Notes: generated by a model from the sequence alone, not told the origin. A DNA stretch of 64,000 nt from Rhodobacteraceae bacterium M382 (GCA_025141015.1 CP081098.1:4346501-4410500), one strand, 5' to 3'; counted from the stretch's first letter, positions 28,538 through 37,393 are shown. Made by a program: numbers and translations.

Positions 28538-29412
28538 CAGGTCCACTCCTTGGCGCGGGATTTCAGAAATTTTAGAAAGGTCTGCACCTTGGTCGTGCGG
28601 TGCAGATCCACATGGGTCACCAGCCACAGCTTGCCCGACCACTCCGGCACAGGCTCCATCACCTGCACCAGCTCGGGATAACTCTTGGCCTCCCAGGTCG
28701 AAAAGAACCCGATCCCGGCCCCCTGCAGGACCGCTTCGCGCATGGTGATCGTGTTGGTGCACAGGAACGAAATCGCCTCGGGCGGCACAAACTCCCGCAG
28801 CCAGCGCGAAAACGGGGCGCGGCTGTTGACGTCGTCATTGCCGACAAAGCGATGGTTGGCAAAATCATTCGTGTCCGCCGGCACACCATAGACGTCCACA
28901 TAGGATTGCGACGCATACAGCCCCATCTCCTGGGCCATGAACGGCTGCACCACATTGTCGGGCTGTTCCGGCGCATTGCCGGCCCGGATCGCCACATGGG
29001 CCTCGCCATATTCCAGCCGGAACACCCGGTCTCCGGTGAGATAGCGAATGATCAGACCCGGGTGTTCGCGCTGAAAATCCACCAACACCGGCGACAACAG
29101 AGGCGCCACGGAGGCCAGCGACGTCACCACCAATTCGCCGGATACATCATTGCCCTGCCCCTTCAGCCGCCCGACCAGCTGGCTGAACTGATCATCGGTC
29201 GCCTGCGCCACCCGCAACAGATCCTGTCCGGCCTCGGTCGGGGTATACCCCCGTGCATGGCGCTGAAACAGCTTGACCCCCAACCGCGCTTCGATCGCAT
29301 CAATATGGCGGATCACCGTGGCATGATGCACCCCCAACACTTCCGCCGCACCGCTGACGGTGCCCATACGCGCCACCTGATAGGCGGTGCGCACTTCATC
29401 CCAATTGTCCAT
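28534..29412 (-). CDS. LysR-family transcriptional regulator
   Basis: A 292-residue regulator. The HTH near the N-terminus reads ARMGTVSGAAEVLGVHHATV, followed by RHIDAIEARLGVKLFQRHARGYTPTEAG; the rest is the type 2 periplasmic-binding-like effector domain. It begins MDNWDEVRTAYQVAR after GAGGTGAGC. It is divergent from azoR and cotranslated with the EamA exporter behind it, so it probably controls one or both in response to a small aromatic or electrophile (inference). Confidence 0.9.
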   Translation of the reverse strand: MDNWDEVRTAYQVARMGTVSGAAEVLGVHHATVIRHIDAIEARLGVKLFQRHARGYTPTEAGQDLLRVAQATDDQFSQLVGRLKGQGNDVSGELVVTSLASVAPLLSPVLVDFQREHPGLIIRYLTGDRVFRLEYGEAHVAIRAGNAPEQPDNVVQPFMAQEMGLYASQSYVDVYGVPADTNDFANHRFVGNDDVNSRAPFSRWLREFVPPEAISFLCTNTITMREAVLQGAGIGFFSTWEAKSYPELVQVMEPVPEWSGKLWLVTHVDLHRTTKVQTFLKFLKSRAKEWTC

Positions 29413-29431
29413 GCTCACCTCAGGCTCACCT

Positions 29432-29459
29432 TTGTTCGCAAATTTTGTTGTTCACAAAT
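29432..29459. promoter_or_regulatory. Direct repeats in the LysR/azoR divergent promoter
   Basis: TTGTTCGCAAAT and TTGTTCACAAAT (one mismatch) are spaced 16 bp apart, each with TTG-N4-CAA symmetry, 20-47 bp upstream of the LysR start. They are candidate LysR-binding half-sites. Confidence 0.45.
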
Positions 29460-29598
29460 GTCGTCATACCGCAAAATCCATCACTACGCAAAAACGCACA
29501 GTACATGTGAGATATCCGACATTGCGTTCGTTTTTGCAAGAACCCATTTGACCCTCATCACATGCAAACACGCACAAAACCACACAAGGGTCCAGACC

Positions 29599-30183
29599 AT
29601 GACACACACGCTCCTCCATATCGACAGCTCCGCCCGTTTCTCGGATTCCGCCAGCCGTATCCTGTCATCGCAAATCGTTGACCACCTGACCCCCGACCAG
29701 GTCATCCGCCGGGATCTGGCGCAACAGGAGCTGCCACAGATCTCCGAAACCTGGATCGGTGCCAATTTCACCCCCGCCGACCTGCGCACCGACGCCCAGA
29801 CCGCCGCTTTGGCCCAATCCGATGCGCTGGTTGATGAACTGATCGCCGCCGATACCATCGTCATCGGCCTGCCGGTCTATAACTTTTCGGCTCCCGCCAG
29901 CCTAAAGCTGTGGATTGATCTGGTCGCCCGCGTGGGCCGCACGTTCCACTATACCGAAACCGGCCCTCAGGGCCTGCTGACCGGCAAACGCGCCATTGTG
30001 GCCTATGCCTCGGGTGGGGTTCCGATGGGCGCGCCGGTCGATTTTGCATCGACCTATTTGACCCAGGTTCTGAACTTTGTCGGCATCACCGAAATCGAAT
30101 TTGTCGCCGCCGAAGGCACCGCCGCCGATGCCACCGCCGCCCTGACCAAGGCCCAGGGCGAAATCGCCAAATTGGCCGCCTGA
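29599..30183 (+). CDS. azoR: FMN-dependent NADH azoreductase
   Basis: A 194-residue flavodoxin-fold quinone/azo reductase (AzoR/AcpD). It starts MTHTLLHIDSSARFSDSASR, the phosphate-binding loop of the family, and has GLPVYNFSAPASLKLWIDLV and the FMN-ring contact YASGGVPMGAP. ATG 29599 follows AAGGG. These enzymes reduce quinones and azo compounds by two electrons and protect against electrophiles. It is divergent from the LysR gene, a common arrangement. Confidence 0.92.
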   Translation: MTHTLLHIDSSARFSDSASRILSSQIVDHLTPDQVIRRDLAQQELPQISETWIGANFTPADLRTDAQTAALAQSDALVDELIAADTIVIGLPVYNFSAPASLKLWIDLVARVGRTFHYTETGPQGLLTGKRAIVAYASGGVPMGAPVDFASTYLTQVLNFVGITEIEFVAAEGTAADATAALTKAQGEIAKLAA

Positions 30184-30199
30184 GCACAGTGATAACCTG

Positions 30200-30233
30200 G
30201 CGGGACCCGGATCTTTCACAGCCCGGGCCCCGC
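30200..30233 (+). terminator. GC-rich hairpin after azoR
   Basis: GCGGGACCCGG (30200-30210) pairs with CCGGGCCCCGC (30223-30233) with one mismatch, 17 bp after the azoR stop. No T run follows, so a classic intrinsic terminator is not certain. Confidence 0.4.
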
Positions 30234-30330
30234 TCTGCGACATGCTCTTTTTCGGCACTGGAAACCATGGCCCCCACAAAATAGGGTACCCACCAATGGT
30301 TGCACACAGTCAGAAAGAGAGAGAGCGCAG

Positions 30331-31131
30331 ATGAAAAAGATCGGCATTCTGGGCGGCGTCGGCTGGGCTTCGACGCTCGATTATTATCGCGCCATTGCCC
30401 AGGGGGCCTCTCGCCGCGCGGCGGCTCAGGGCCATACCGCGCCTGTGCCGATCCCGCCCATGACCATCGAATCCGTGGTTCAGGCCCAGACCCGCGCCCT
30501 GCGCGGATCCCCCGGCGATGACCCCAGCTGGGCCGCTTTTGACACCGTGTTCCGCACCGCGCTGCTCACCCTTCAGGGGGCGGGGTGTGATTTCGCCATC
30601 ATCGCCTCCAACACACCGCACGCGCGCCTGCACGCCATCACGCGTGGGGTCACCCTGCCCGTCCTCAGCATTTACGAAGCCACAGCCACCGCCACCAAAC
30701 GGGGCACCAAACGGGGCACCAAACGGGGCACAGCCGCCACCGGCGCAAACGCGGCCCTGGTGCTGGGCACCACCGTCACCATGCAATCAGACAGCTATGC
30801 CCGCCATCTGGCGGCTGCGGGCATCGCTGCGAATGCGCAATTGCCCGATCCCGACATCGCCGAAATGCAATCCATGATCGACGATGATCTCCACGGCATT
30901 TCCAATGGGGATGCCGCGCCCAAGGCCCGCGCCCGGTTGCTGCGGGTCTGCAACCGTCATGCCACGCCCGGCACCGCAATCATCCTGGCCTGCACGGAAT
31001 TGCCGCTGGCCTTTCCCGATCATCTGGATGATGTCAGCTTTCACGCCGACGGGCATCTGTTCATCAACCCCTCGGCGGCCCATGTTCAATCCGCTCTGGA
31101 CCGCGCGCTGGGGGATGATCAGACGCCCTGA
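30331..31131 (+). CDS. Aspartate/glutamate racemase family protein with in-frame repeat
   Basis: A 266-residue member of the Asp/Glu/hydantoin racemase superfamily starting MKKIGILGGVGWASTLDYYR. The second catalytic Cys is present in IILACTELPLAF. The position of the first is Ser in FAIIASNTPHARLH, so two-base racemisation by two thiols is not expected; one-sided epimerases of the YgeA type also deviate here. An in-frame 12-bp triplication (30694-30729) adds TKRGTKRGTKRG, probably in a surface loop between two strands. It is a monocistronic gene after a purine-rich ribosome site. Confidence 0.8.
   Translation: MKKIGILGGVGWASTLDYYRAIAQGASRRAAAQGHTAPVPIPPMTIESVVQAQTRALRGSPGDDPSWAAFDTVFRTALLTLQGAGCDFAIIASNTPHARLHAITRGVTLPVLSIYEATATATKRGTKRGTKRGTAATGANAALVLGTTVTMQSDSYARHLAAAGIAANAQLPDPDIAEMQSMIDDDLHGISNGDAAPKARARLLRVCNRHATPGTAIILACTELPLAFPDHLDDVSFHADGHLFINPSAAHVQSALDRALGDDQTP
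30694..30729. repeat. 12-bp in-frame tandem repeat, three copies
   Basis: Three exact copies of ACCAAACGGGGC inside the racemase-family gene encode the tetrapeptide TKRG three times. Because the unit is a multiple of three, the frame is kept. Confidence 0.9.
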
Positions 31132-31183
31132 CTGCGTCTGGGTCCGCCTATGCCCGCCGTCAGGCCCGCGATCAGGCCCGTGA

Positions 31184-31714
31184 TCAGGGCAGCCAATTCA
31201 CCGCACAGCCGATCCGGTCAAAAAACGCCATCATATCCCCCCGGTCCATGGCCACGGTCCGATCATTCACCAGCGGATGCATATAAATGACATCGGCCTG
31301 TTGCGCGGCTGACTCCATGAAAAACTGTACGCCGTTGTCCACGCCATTCACCATGGCCAACGGGCTGACCGCGCCGGGGCGAATGCCCAGATTTTGCAAC
31401 AACCGATCCGCAGACCCAAACGACAGGTTGCCAATCCCCAGCTCGGCACCCAGCGCCTTCAGGTCGATCTCGCGATCCTGCTGCAATGTGATCAGGTAAT
31501 TGCGCTTTTTCTTGTCGCGCAGATACAGGTTCTTGATCCGCAGCGCATTCTCGCCCGGCACCATGAACTGGTCCTCGACGGCCTTGCTGTCTTCGACCGT
31601 GCGCAGCGGCACATGGCTGTGCAGTCGATAGCCGATCCCCCAACCATCCAACCGCGCCAACAGCGCGTCCGAGGAAACAGGCAGGCTGTCCTGATAGGTC
31701 AAAGAAGCGTCCAT
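31184..31714 (-). CDS. ProX/PrdX-type aminoacyl-tRNA deacylase
   Basis: A 176-residue single-domain YbaK/ProRS-INS-like protein that hydrolyses mischarged tRNA, typically Ala-tRNA(Pro), in trans. The conserved KNLYLRDKKKRNYLI block contains the functional lysine, followed by FGSADRLLQNLGIRPGAVSP and the C-terminal HPLVNDRTVAMDRGDMMAF. The length is typical for PrdX. It is convergent with the racemase gene. Confidence 0.87.
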   Translation of the reverse strand: MDASLTYQDSLPVSSDALLARLDGWGIGYRLHSHVPLRTVEDSKAVEDQFMVPGENALRIKNLYLRDKKKRNYLITLQQDREIDLKALGAELGIGNLSFGSADRLLQNLGIRPGAVSPLAMVNGVDNGVQFFMESAAQQADVIYMHPLVNDRTVAMDRGDMMAFFDRIGCAVNWLP

Positions 31715-31822
31715 GTCAGTCTCACTTTGGGCTCAAATCACCGGTGGGGCCTACATGAAACACGTCACCCGCCGGTGCAAGTCCCCCCTTTCCAGACGGG
31801 CGGGCTTTGCTACACTGCCGAC

Positions 31823-32362
31823 ATGAAGGTCACACGCAACACCCCGGATCAGCTGATCCTGTCCGATACCCCCTGGCTGATCGGAATCATGCTGGTGTTT
31901 TTCATCCTCGCCTTTGTCGGTCCCGGTCTTGCCATTGTGTCGACCGGCGTCTGGGCCGGGCTGATCTTTGTGGTGTTTGGCGGTGGTATGGGGGTGGCTG
32001 CCTTTTGTGTCTTTGTGCGCCGGGTTCAGGTCATTTTTGATCGCAGCGCCGATAAAATCATCCTGCGGCGGCAATCGGTGTTCGGCTATACCGCCGTCGA
32101 ACACAGGCTCTCTGACCTGTCCCATGCCGTCACCGAAACCACCACGTCGCGCCGCGATGGCCGCACCCGCACGCTGCACCGTCCGGTTCTGGTGCTGGAC
32201 GACGGGATGAGCGCGGGGCACCACCCGATTGTCGCCTCCTATACCTCCGGGGCCGGAGCACAGCGTCTGACCGACGCGGTCAACGCCTGGCTGCCCGCCA
32301 CACCTCAGGACTCTGGCCCGCTTGACTCTGGCCCGCTTGACTCTGACGCCCAATCGGCGTAA
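31823..32362 (+). CDS. Small membrane protein of unknown function
   Basis: A 179-residue protein with two adjacent membrane helices (about 15-35 and 38-62) and a cytosolic-looking beta-rich domain (RVQVIFDRSADKIILRRQSV) of the PH-like or DUF type found in many alphaproteobacteria. The C-terminus carries a short in-frame repeat DSGPLDSGPLDS from a 15-bp unit at 32309-32345. I do not recognise a function. It is a single gene between the deacylase and ffh. Confidence 0.65.
   Translation: MKVTRNTPDQLILSDTPWLIGIMLVFFILAFVGPGLAIVSTGVWAGLIFVVFGGGMGVAAFCVFVRRVQVIFDRSADKIILRRQSVFGYTAVEHRLSDLSHAVTETTTSRRDGRTRTLHRPVLVLDDGMSAGHHPIVASYTSGAGAQRLTDAVNAWLPATPQDSGPLDSGPLDSDAQSA
32309..32345. repeat. 15-bp in-frame tandem repeat
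   Basis: Two exact copies of GACTCTGGCCCGCTT plus a partial third encode the DSGPL repeats at the end of the membrane protein. Confidence 0.85.
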
Positions 32363-32569
32363 CGCCTGCCCAAACATCCGGAAGTGAGAAACCTTCCGGT
32401 CCCTGACATGCGTTCAGGGATCGCCCCCCACCAGCGAGTTTCGCCCGTGGGGGCAAAACTGTATGGTTTGCCTCCACAGTCCAAATTGGGCGGGGCGGCA
32501 ATTGTGAATTGAACCCCTGCTTCCTACATTGGAAGCGCCCCAGATGAACCGGCGAAGGAGCCCGCAGGC

Positions 32570-34087
32570 ATGTTTGAAAATCTATCCGAACGCCTCTCCG
32601 GCGTCTTTGATCGCCTGACCAAACAGGGCGCCCTCTCCGAAGAAGACGTCAAAACCGCCCTGCGCGAAGTCCGCGTTGCCCTGCTCGAGGCCGACGTCTC
32701 GCTGCCGGTGGCACGCGAATTCATCAAAAAGGTCCAGGATCAGGCCACCGGCCAATCGGTCACCAAATCGGTCACCCCCGGCCAGCAGGTCGTCAAGATC
32801 GTGCATGACGCGCTGGTCGACACGCTGCGCGGCGACGAAGACCCCGGCAAGCTGAAAATCGACAACCCACCCGCGCCGATCCTGATGGTCGGCCTGCAGG
32901 GCGGCGGTAAAACCACCACCACCGGCAAACTCGCCAAACGGCTCAAGGATCGCGACGGCAAAAAGGTCCTGATGGCTTCGCTCGACATCTACCGCCCCGC
33001 CGCGATGGACCAGCTGGCCGTGCTCGGTGCCCAGATCGGCGTCGATACCCTGCCCATCGTCAAGGGCCAGAAACCTGTCGACATCGCCAAACGCGCCAAA
33101 CAGCAGGCCGCGCTGGGTGGCTATGACGTTTATATGCTCGACACCGCCGGGCGCCTGCACATCGACGAAATCCTGATGCAGGAGGTCGAAGACGTCCGCA
33201 ATGTGGTCGACCCGCGCGAAACCCTGCTGGTGGTCGATGGCCTGACCGGTCAGGTCGCGGTCGAGGTCGCCCAGGAATTTGATGACAAGATCGGCATCTC
33301 CGGCGTGGTCCTGACCCGGATGGACGGCGACGGGCGCGGCGGTGCTGCGCTGTCGATGCGCGCCGTCACCGGCAAACCCATCCGCTTTGTCGGTCTGGGC
33401 GAAAAGATGGACGCCATCGAAACCTTTGAGCCCGATCGCATCGCCGGTCGGATTCTGGGCATGGGCGACATCGTGGCGCTGGTCGAAAAGGCCCAGGACA
33501 CCATCGAGGCCGAACAGGCCGAACGCATGATGAAGCGCATGATGAAGGGTCATTTCAATATGAATGACCTGAAAATGCAGCTCGATCAGATGCTCAAGAT
33601 GGGCGGCATGGAAGGCATGATGTCGATGATGCCCGGCATGGGCAAAATGGCCAAACAGGTGCAGGACGCCGGCATGGACGACAAGGTCATCCAACGTCAG
33701 ATCGCCCTGATCCAATCCATGACCAAAAAGGAACGCGCCAACCCCGCGTTGCTCCAGGCATCGCGCAAAAAACGCATCGCCGCCGGTGCGGGCCAACAGG
33801 TCAGCGACCTGAACAAATTGCTGAAAATGCACCGCCAGATGTCCGACGTGATGAAAAAGATGGGCAAGATGGGCAAAGGCAAGATGCTGAAACAGGCCAT
33901 GTCCGGCATGTTCGGCGGCAAGGGCGGCCCCTCGCCCGAAGAGATGGCCGCAGGCATGGACCCCAAGGCGCTGGAGGCCGCGGCCAAGGCGATGGGCGGC
34001 GGACGCGGTATGCCCGGCGGCCTGCCCGGTTTGGGCGGCGGCATGGGTCTGCCCGGTGGTCTCAGCGGGTTCGGGAAAAAGAAATAA
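32570..34087 (+). CDS. ffh: Signal recognition particle GTPase Ffh
   Basis: A 505-residue SRP54 homologue that binds 4.5S RNA and signal sequences at the ribosome and docks with FtsY. The N domain (1-95) is followed by the G domain with G1 GLQGGGKT (108-115), DTAGR (191-195) and the TRMDGDGRGGAALS region. The methionine-rich M domain starts about residue 320 (MMKRMMKGHFNMNDL, KMGGMEGMMSMMPGMGKM) and ends in a Gly/Met/Pro-rich low-complexity tail. It is the first gene of a run that continues with three GNAT genes 4 bp downstream. Confidence 0.97.
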   Translation: MFENLSERLSGVFDRLTKQGALSEEDVKTALREVRVALLEADVSLPVAREFIKKVQDQATGQSVTKSVTPGQQVVKIVHDALVDTLRGDEDPGKLKIDNPPAPILMVGLQGGGKTTTTGKLAKRLKDRDGKKVLMASLDIYRPAAMDQLAVLGAQIGVDTLPIVKGQKPVDIAKRAKQQAALGGYDVYMLDTAGRLHIDEILMQEVEDVRNVVDPRETLLVVDGLTGQVAVEVAQEFDDKIGISGVVLTRMDGDGRGGAALSMRAVTGKPIRFVGLGEKMDAIETFEPDRIAGRILGMGDIVALVEKAQDTIEAEQAERMMKRMMKGHFNMNDLKMQLDQMLKMGGMEGMMSMMPGMGKMAKQVQDAGMDDKVIQRQIALIQSMTKKERANPALLQASRKKRIAAGAGQQVSDLNKLLKMHRQMSDVMKKMGKMGKGKMLKQAMSGMFGGKGGPSPEEMAAGMDPKALEAAAKAMGGGRGMPGGLPGLGGGMGLPGGLSGFGKKK

Positions 34088-34091
34088 TTCC

Positions 34092-34628
34092 ATGCTGACT
34101 CTCGACATCCCCACCCTCAAAACCGACCGTCTGGTGCTGCGCGCACCGGTTGCAACGGATTTTGAAACCGTGGCCGCATTTTTTGCGGATGCGGATCGGT
34201 CGTGGGGATTCGGCGGACCGTTGGACCGCAACAACGCCTGGCGCTGGTTCGCCAGCCTGATCGGCCATTGGGCGCTGCACGGCTTTGGCTTCTGGATGGT
34301 CGACACCCGCGACGGTGACCCGGTTGGCTTTGTCGGTCTCTGGGCCCCCGAAGGTTGGCCCGAGCCGGAACTGGGCTGGGTCATGTTCGAAGGCGCCGAA
34401 GGCAAAGGGTACGCCCGCGAGGCCGCGATTGAGGCCCGCCGCTATGCCTATGAGGTGCTGGAATTCGACACGCTCTCCAGCAACATCTTTCCGGGCAACG
34501 CCCGCTCCGTCGCGCTGGCCGAACGTCTGGGTGCCTGGCACGAACGCACCTATGAAAATGTCAGCCACGGGACCGAAATGGTGTACCGCCACCCGGCCCC
34601 GGCTGACCTGACAACAGGTGCCGCATGA
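34092..34628 (+). CDS. GNAT acetyltransferase (RimJ/RimL type), copy 1
   Basis: A 178-residue GNAT protein beginning MLTLDIPTLKTDRLVLRAP, the usual first strand of the RimJ/RimL (Acetyltransf_3) group. The acetyl-CoA loop region is EGKGYAREAAIEARRYAY and the C-terminus has NIFPGNARSVALAERLGA. ATG 34092 lies 4 bp after the ffh stop. It is first of three adjacent paralogues. The substrate is unknown; relatives acetylate protein N-termini or small amines. Confidence 0.88.
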   Translation: MLTLDIPTLKTDRLVLRAPVATDFETVAAFFADADRSWGFGGPLDRNNAWRWFASLIGHWALHGFGFWMVDTRDGDPVGFVGLWAPEGWPEPELGWVMFEGAEGKGYAREAAIEARRYAYEVLEFDTLSSNIFPGNARSVALAERLGAWHERTYENVSHGTEMVYRHPAPADLTTGAA

Positions 34629-35176
34629 CATTGGACATCAACATCCCCCGGCTGGAAACCGAACGCCTGATCCTGCGCGCCCCCTGCGAGGCCGATCTGG
34701 ACGCCGAAGCCGCCTTCTTTGCCTCCGACGCCTCCAAATTCGTCGGCGGCCCGAAACGGCGCGACGAAACATGGCGGTCCATCGCCATGCTGCTGGGCCA
34801 TTGGGTGATGCGCGGCTATGGCTTCTGGGCGCTGGATGACAAGGAAACCGGCACGTTCCTCGGTCACGTCGGCCTGTGGGGGCCCGAAGGCTGGCCCGAA
34901 TCGGAAATCGGCTGGACCCTGATGAACGGCGCCACCGGCAAAGGTTACGCAACCGAAGCGGCGCTGGCCGCGCGCGCCTATGCCTATGACATTCTGGGCT
35001 GGCCCACCGCGATCAGCCTGATTGATCCGGCCAACACCCCCAGCCAACGGGTGGCCGAACGCCTCGGCGCGACATTCGAATCTGAATACGAACACCCGGC
35101 CTTTGGCACCACCCATGTGTGGCGCCATCCGGGACCTGACGCTGTGGTCAACGGCGGCATGGAGGCCTATGCCTGA
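34625..35176 (+). CDS. GNAT acetyltransferase (RimJ/RimL type), copy 2
   Basis: A 183-residue paralogue of the preceding gene, starting in an ATGA overlap with it. It has the same layout: IPRLETERLILRAPCEADLD, a middle HVGLWGPEGWPESEIGWTL strand, acetyl-CoA loop GKGYATEAALAARAYAY, then LIDPANTPSQRVAERLGA. Close similarity and tight coupling indicate tandem duplication. Confidence 0.88.
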   Translation: MTLDINIPRLETERLILRAPCEADLDAEAAFFASDASKFVGGPKRRDETWRSIAMLLGHWVMRGYGFWALDDKETGTFLGHVGLWGPEGWPESEIGWTLMNGATGKGYATEAALAARAYAYDILGWPTAISLIDPANTPSQRVAERLGATFESEYEHPAFGTTHVWRHPGPDAVVNGGMEAYA

Positions 35177-35778
35177 TGCCCAAGAATATCCCCGTCATCG
35201 AAACCAAACGTCTGGTCCTGCGTGGCCCCGAAGCCGAGGATTACCCGGATTTCAAGGCCACGTTCAGCTCTTACCGCTCGCGTTTTATGGGCGGGCCTCT
35301 GAACACCTATGAGGCCTGGATGCTCTATGCCGCCGAAATCGGCCACTGGCAGGTGCGCGGCTTTGGCATGTGGATGATCCACGACAAGGTGACGGATGAA
35401 ACCTATGGCATGGCCGGGGGCTGGATGCCTGCGGCCTGGCCCGAACGTGAAATCGCCTGGATCATCTGGCCCGATGCCGCCGGTCACGGCTATGCGCTCG
35501 AGGCGACCCATGCGGCACGCAATTATTTCTACACCCAGATGGGTTGGGAGACAGCGGTCAGCTATCTCGACCCCAAGAACCTGGATTCGATCCGGTTGGC
35601 CGAACGGCTGGGTGCAAAAAAGGACAATGACGCCCAGACCATCGACGGCAACGACGCGGTCTATCGCCATCCCTCGCCCGCGCAGCTGACCGATTCTCAG
35701 CTGTCGCATGGCATCGACATGGAAATCAGCCACTACGCCGATCCGCTGTTCAAACCGAAAGGCTGGGCCATTGACTGA
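35176..35778 (+). CDS. GNAT acetyltransferase (RimJ/RimL type), copy 3
   Basis: A 200-residue third paralogue, coupled by a TGATG overlap. It has IPVIETKRLVLRGPEAEDY, EIAWIIWPDAAGHGYALEA for the acetyl-CoA loop (GHGYALEA instead of GKGYA) and YLDPKNLDSIRLAERLGA. The C-terminus is about 20 residues longer than the other two. It is more diverged, so its substrate probably differs. Confidence 0.87.
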   Translation: MPKNIPVIETKRLVLRGPEAEDYPDFKATFSSYRSRFMGGPLNTYEAWMLYAAEIGHWQVRGFGMWMIHDKVTDETYGMAGGWMPAAWPEREIAWIIWPDAAGHGYALEATHAARNYFYTQMGWETAVSYLDPKNLDSIRLAERLGAKKDNDAQTIDGNDAVYRHPSPAQLTDSQLSHGIDMEISHYADPLFKPKGWAID

Positions 35779-35828
35779 ATGGACTGATATGTTCCGCCGT
35801 TTTTCGGGTGTTGATGCTGCGTCGCGGC

Positions 35829-35860
35829 GGTGCACGGGTGGTGCACGCGTGGTGCACGCA
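35829..35860. repeat. 11-bp tandem repeat, three copies
   Basis: GGTGCACGGGT, GGTGCACGCGT and GGTGCACGCA follow each other in the 141-bp spacer between the third GNAT gene and the chorismate mutase gene. Confidence 0.8.
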
Positions 35861-35919
35861 TGTCACCCCCCGGTTTTTTTCGTTTTCCGCCCGTTCAACG
35901 CCGCAGTGCAGAGGCCCGC

Positions 35920-36216
35920 ATGACTGATCCCGTGACCCGCGCAGCCGAGCTGCTGAAAGAACACCGCGAAAGCATCGACCGGCTCGATGCCATCCTGGTT
36001 TATACGCTGGGCGAGCGGTTCAAACACACCCAGGCCGTGGGCCGCCTCAAGGCGGAACATGACCTGCCCCCCTCCGACCCGAGCCGCGAAGCGACACAGA
36101 TCGCGCGGCTCGAAGATCTGGCCAATCGGGCCGATCTGGACCCCGAATTCGCCAAGAATTTTCTGAATTTCATCATTCAGGAAGTCATCCAACACCACAA
36201 GAAACACCAAGAATAA
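35920..36216 (+). CDS. Chorismate mutase (AroQ class)
   Basis: A 98-residue all-helical chorismate mutase type II protein, which converts chorismate to prephenate for Phe/Tyr synthesis. The active-site pattern is seen in [20 protein letters not shown] (catalytic Arg helix) and [20 protein letters not shown] (Lys in VGRLKAEH), then the C-terminal [15 protein letters not shown] helix. The start ATG 35920 follows GAGG. It lies 41 bp before rpsP and may share its transcript. Confidence 0.88.
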   Translation: MTDPVTRAAELLKEHRESIDRLDAILVYTLGERFKHTQAVGRLKAEHDLPPSDPSREATQIARLEDLANRADLDPEFAKNFLNFIIQEVIQHHKKHQE

Positions 36217-36257
36217 CAGGCCCTTGCCTGCTTACGCCATCTAAAGGAGATACACCC

Positions 36258-36617
36258 ATGGCTATGAAAATTCGTCTCGCCCGCGGCGGCTCGAAAAAGC
36301 GTCCCTTCTATCGCATCGTGGCGGCCGACAGCCGCATGCCGCGCGACGGCCGCTTCATCGAAAAGCTGGGCACCTACAACCCGCTGCTGCCCAAAGACAG
36401 CGAAGAGCGCGTAAAAATGAACGCAGAACGCGTTCAGTACTGGCTGAGCCAGGGTGCCCAGCCCACCGACCGTATCGCTCGTATGCTCGAAGCAGCCGGC
36501 CTGCGCGAAAAGACCGAGCGTTCGAACCCGAAAAAAGGCACCCCAGGCAAGAAAGCCCAGGAGCGCGCCGAAGAGAAAGCTGCCAAGGCAGCAGACGCTT
36601 CTGCCGACGCGGAATAA
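36258..36617 (+). CDS. rpsP: 30S ribosomal protein S16
   Basis: A 119-residue ribosomal protein. The core [19 protein letters not shown] and [14 protein letters not shown] are diagnostic. It has an alphaproteobacterial Lys/Ala/Glu-rich C-terminal extension beyond residue 85. A strong AAAGGAGA ribosome site precedes it. In most bacteria rpsP is followed directly by rimM and trmD; here bluB intervenes. Confidence 0.98.
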   Translation: MAMKIRLARGGSKKRPFYRIVAADSRMPRDGRFIEKLGTYNPLLPKDSEERVKMNAERVQYWLSQGAQPTDRIARMLEAAGLREKTERSNPKKGTPGKKAQERAEEKAAKAADASADAE

Positions 36618-36624
36618 GATTGGG

Positions 36625-37263
36625 ATGACGCGGAACGCTGAATTCGATGATGAATTCCGCGATCAGCTTGATCTGCTGATGCGGCTCCGGCGCGATGTGC
36701 GCCGGTTCCGCACGGATCCGGTGGACGAGGCGGTGCTGACGCGCTGCCTCGACGCCTTTCGACTGGCCCCTTCGGTGGGGTTGAGCGAACCCTGGCGCGT
36801 GATCCGCGTGACCAGCGATACCGCCCGCGCGGCGGCGCTCGAGAATTTTGAAGCGGCCAATGCACAGGCGCTTACCGGATATTCTGGTGACAGGGCAGCG
36901 CGTTACAGCCGGCTAAAGCTATCCGGCATGCGCGAAGCTCCGGTGCAACTGGCGATCTACTGCGACGATGCCACCGCCAAGGGCCATGGGTTGGGCGCTG
37001 CCACCATGCCGGAAATGCGGCGCTATTCCGTGGTCACGGCCATCACCCTGTTCTGGCTGGCCCTGCGGGCCGAAGGCCTCGGGCTGGGGTGGGTGTCTGT
37101 TCTGGATCCCGACCAACTGAACGCCGATCTGGATGTACCAACTGCCTGGCAACTCATTGGCTATTTCTGTCTGGGTCATCCGGAAGACACGGCATTGACG
37201 CCCGAACTGGAAACCAAGGGCTGGGAAGACCGCCTGCCCGCGGTGCCGATCGAAACGCGGTAA
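36625..37263 (+). CDS. bluB: 5,6-dimethylbenzimidazole synthase
   Basis: A 212-residue BluB, a nitroreductase-fold enzyme that breaks down FMNH2 with oxygen to make the lower ligand base of cobalamin. Family features are MRLRRDVRRFRTDPVDEAVL, LAPSVGLSEPWRVIRVTS (with the Ser/Asp region guiding FMN fragmentation), and GLGLGWVSVLDPDQL. It starts 7 bp after rpsP. It complements cobC-cobD near 3 kb: the organism appears to make B12 aerobically. Confidence 0.92.
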   Translation: MTRNAEFDDEFRDQLDLLMRLRRDVRRFRTDPVDEAVLTRCLDAFRLAPSVGLSEPWRVIRVTSDTARAAALENFEAANAQALTGYSGDRAARYSRLKLSGMREAPVQLAIYCDDATAKGHGLGAATMPEMRRYSVVTAITLFWLALRAEGLGLGWVSVLDPDQLNADLDVPTAWQLIGYFCLGHPEDTALTPELETKGWEDRLPAVPIETR

Positions 37264-37393
37264 ACCCTGTCAGATCTTCCATCGAAACCTTGGCCTTTTG
37301 GTCAGGGACTTGTTTTACTGATCTTGCGAAAGATCACCGTATCGGGCACCCCTTTCTTTGGATTGACCCGAGTTCTGCGACGGAGATGAAACC

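Noticed and set aside
32363-32569. 4.5S RNA gene next to ffh
   Set aside because: Short hairpins occur, but the conserved SRP RNA tetraloop and symmetric-loop core are not found.
32582-34405. Long open frame (607 codons) opposite ffh
   Set aside because: Composition (His, Gly and Leu rich) is the mirror of Ffh codons; no domain and no ribosome site.
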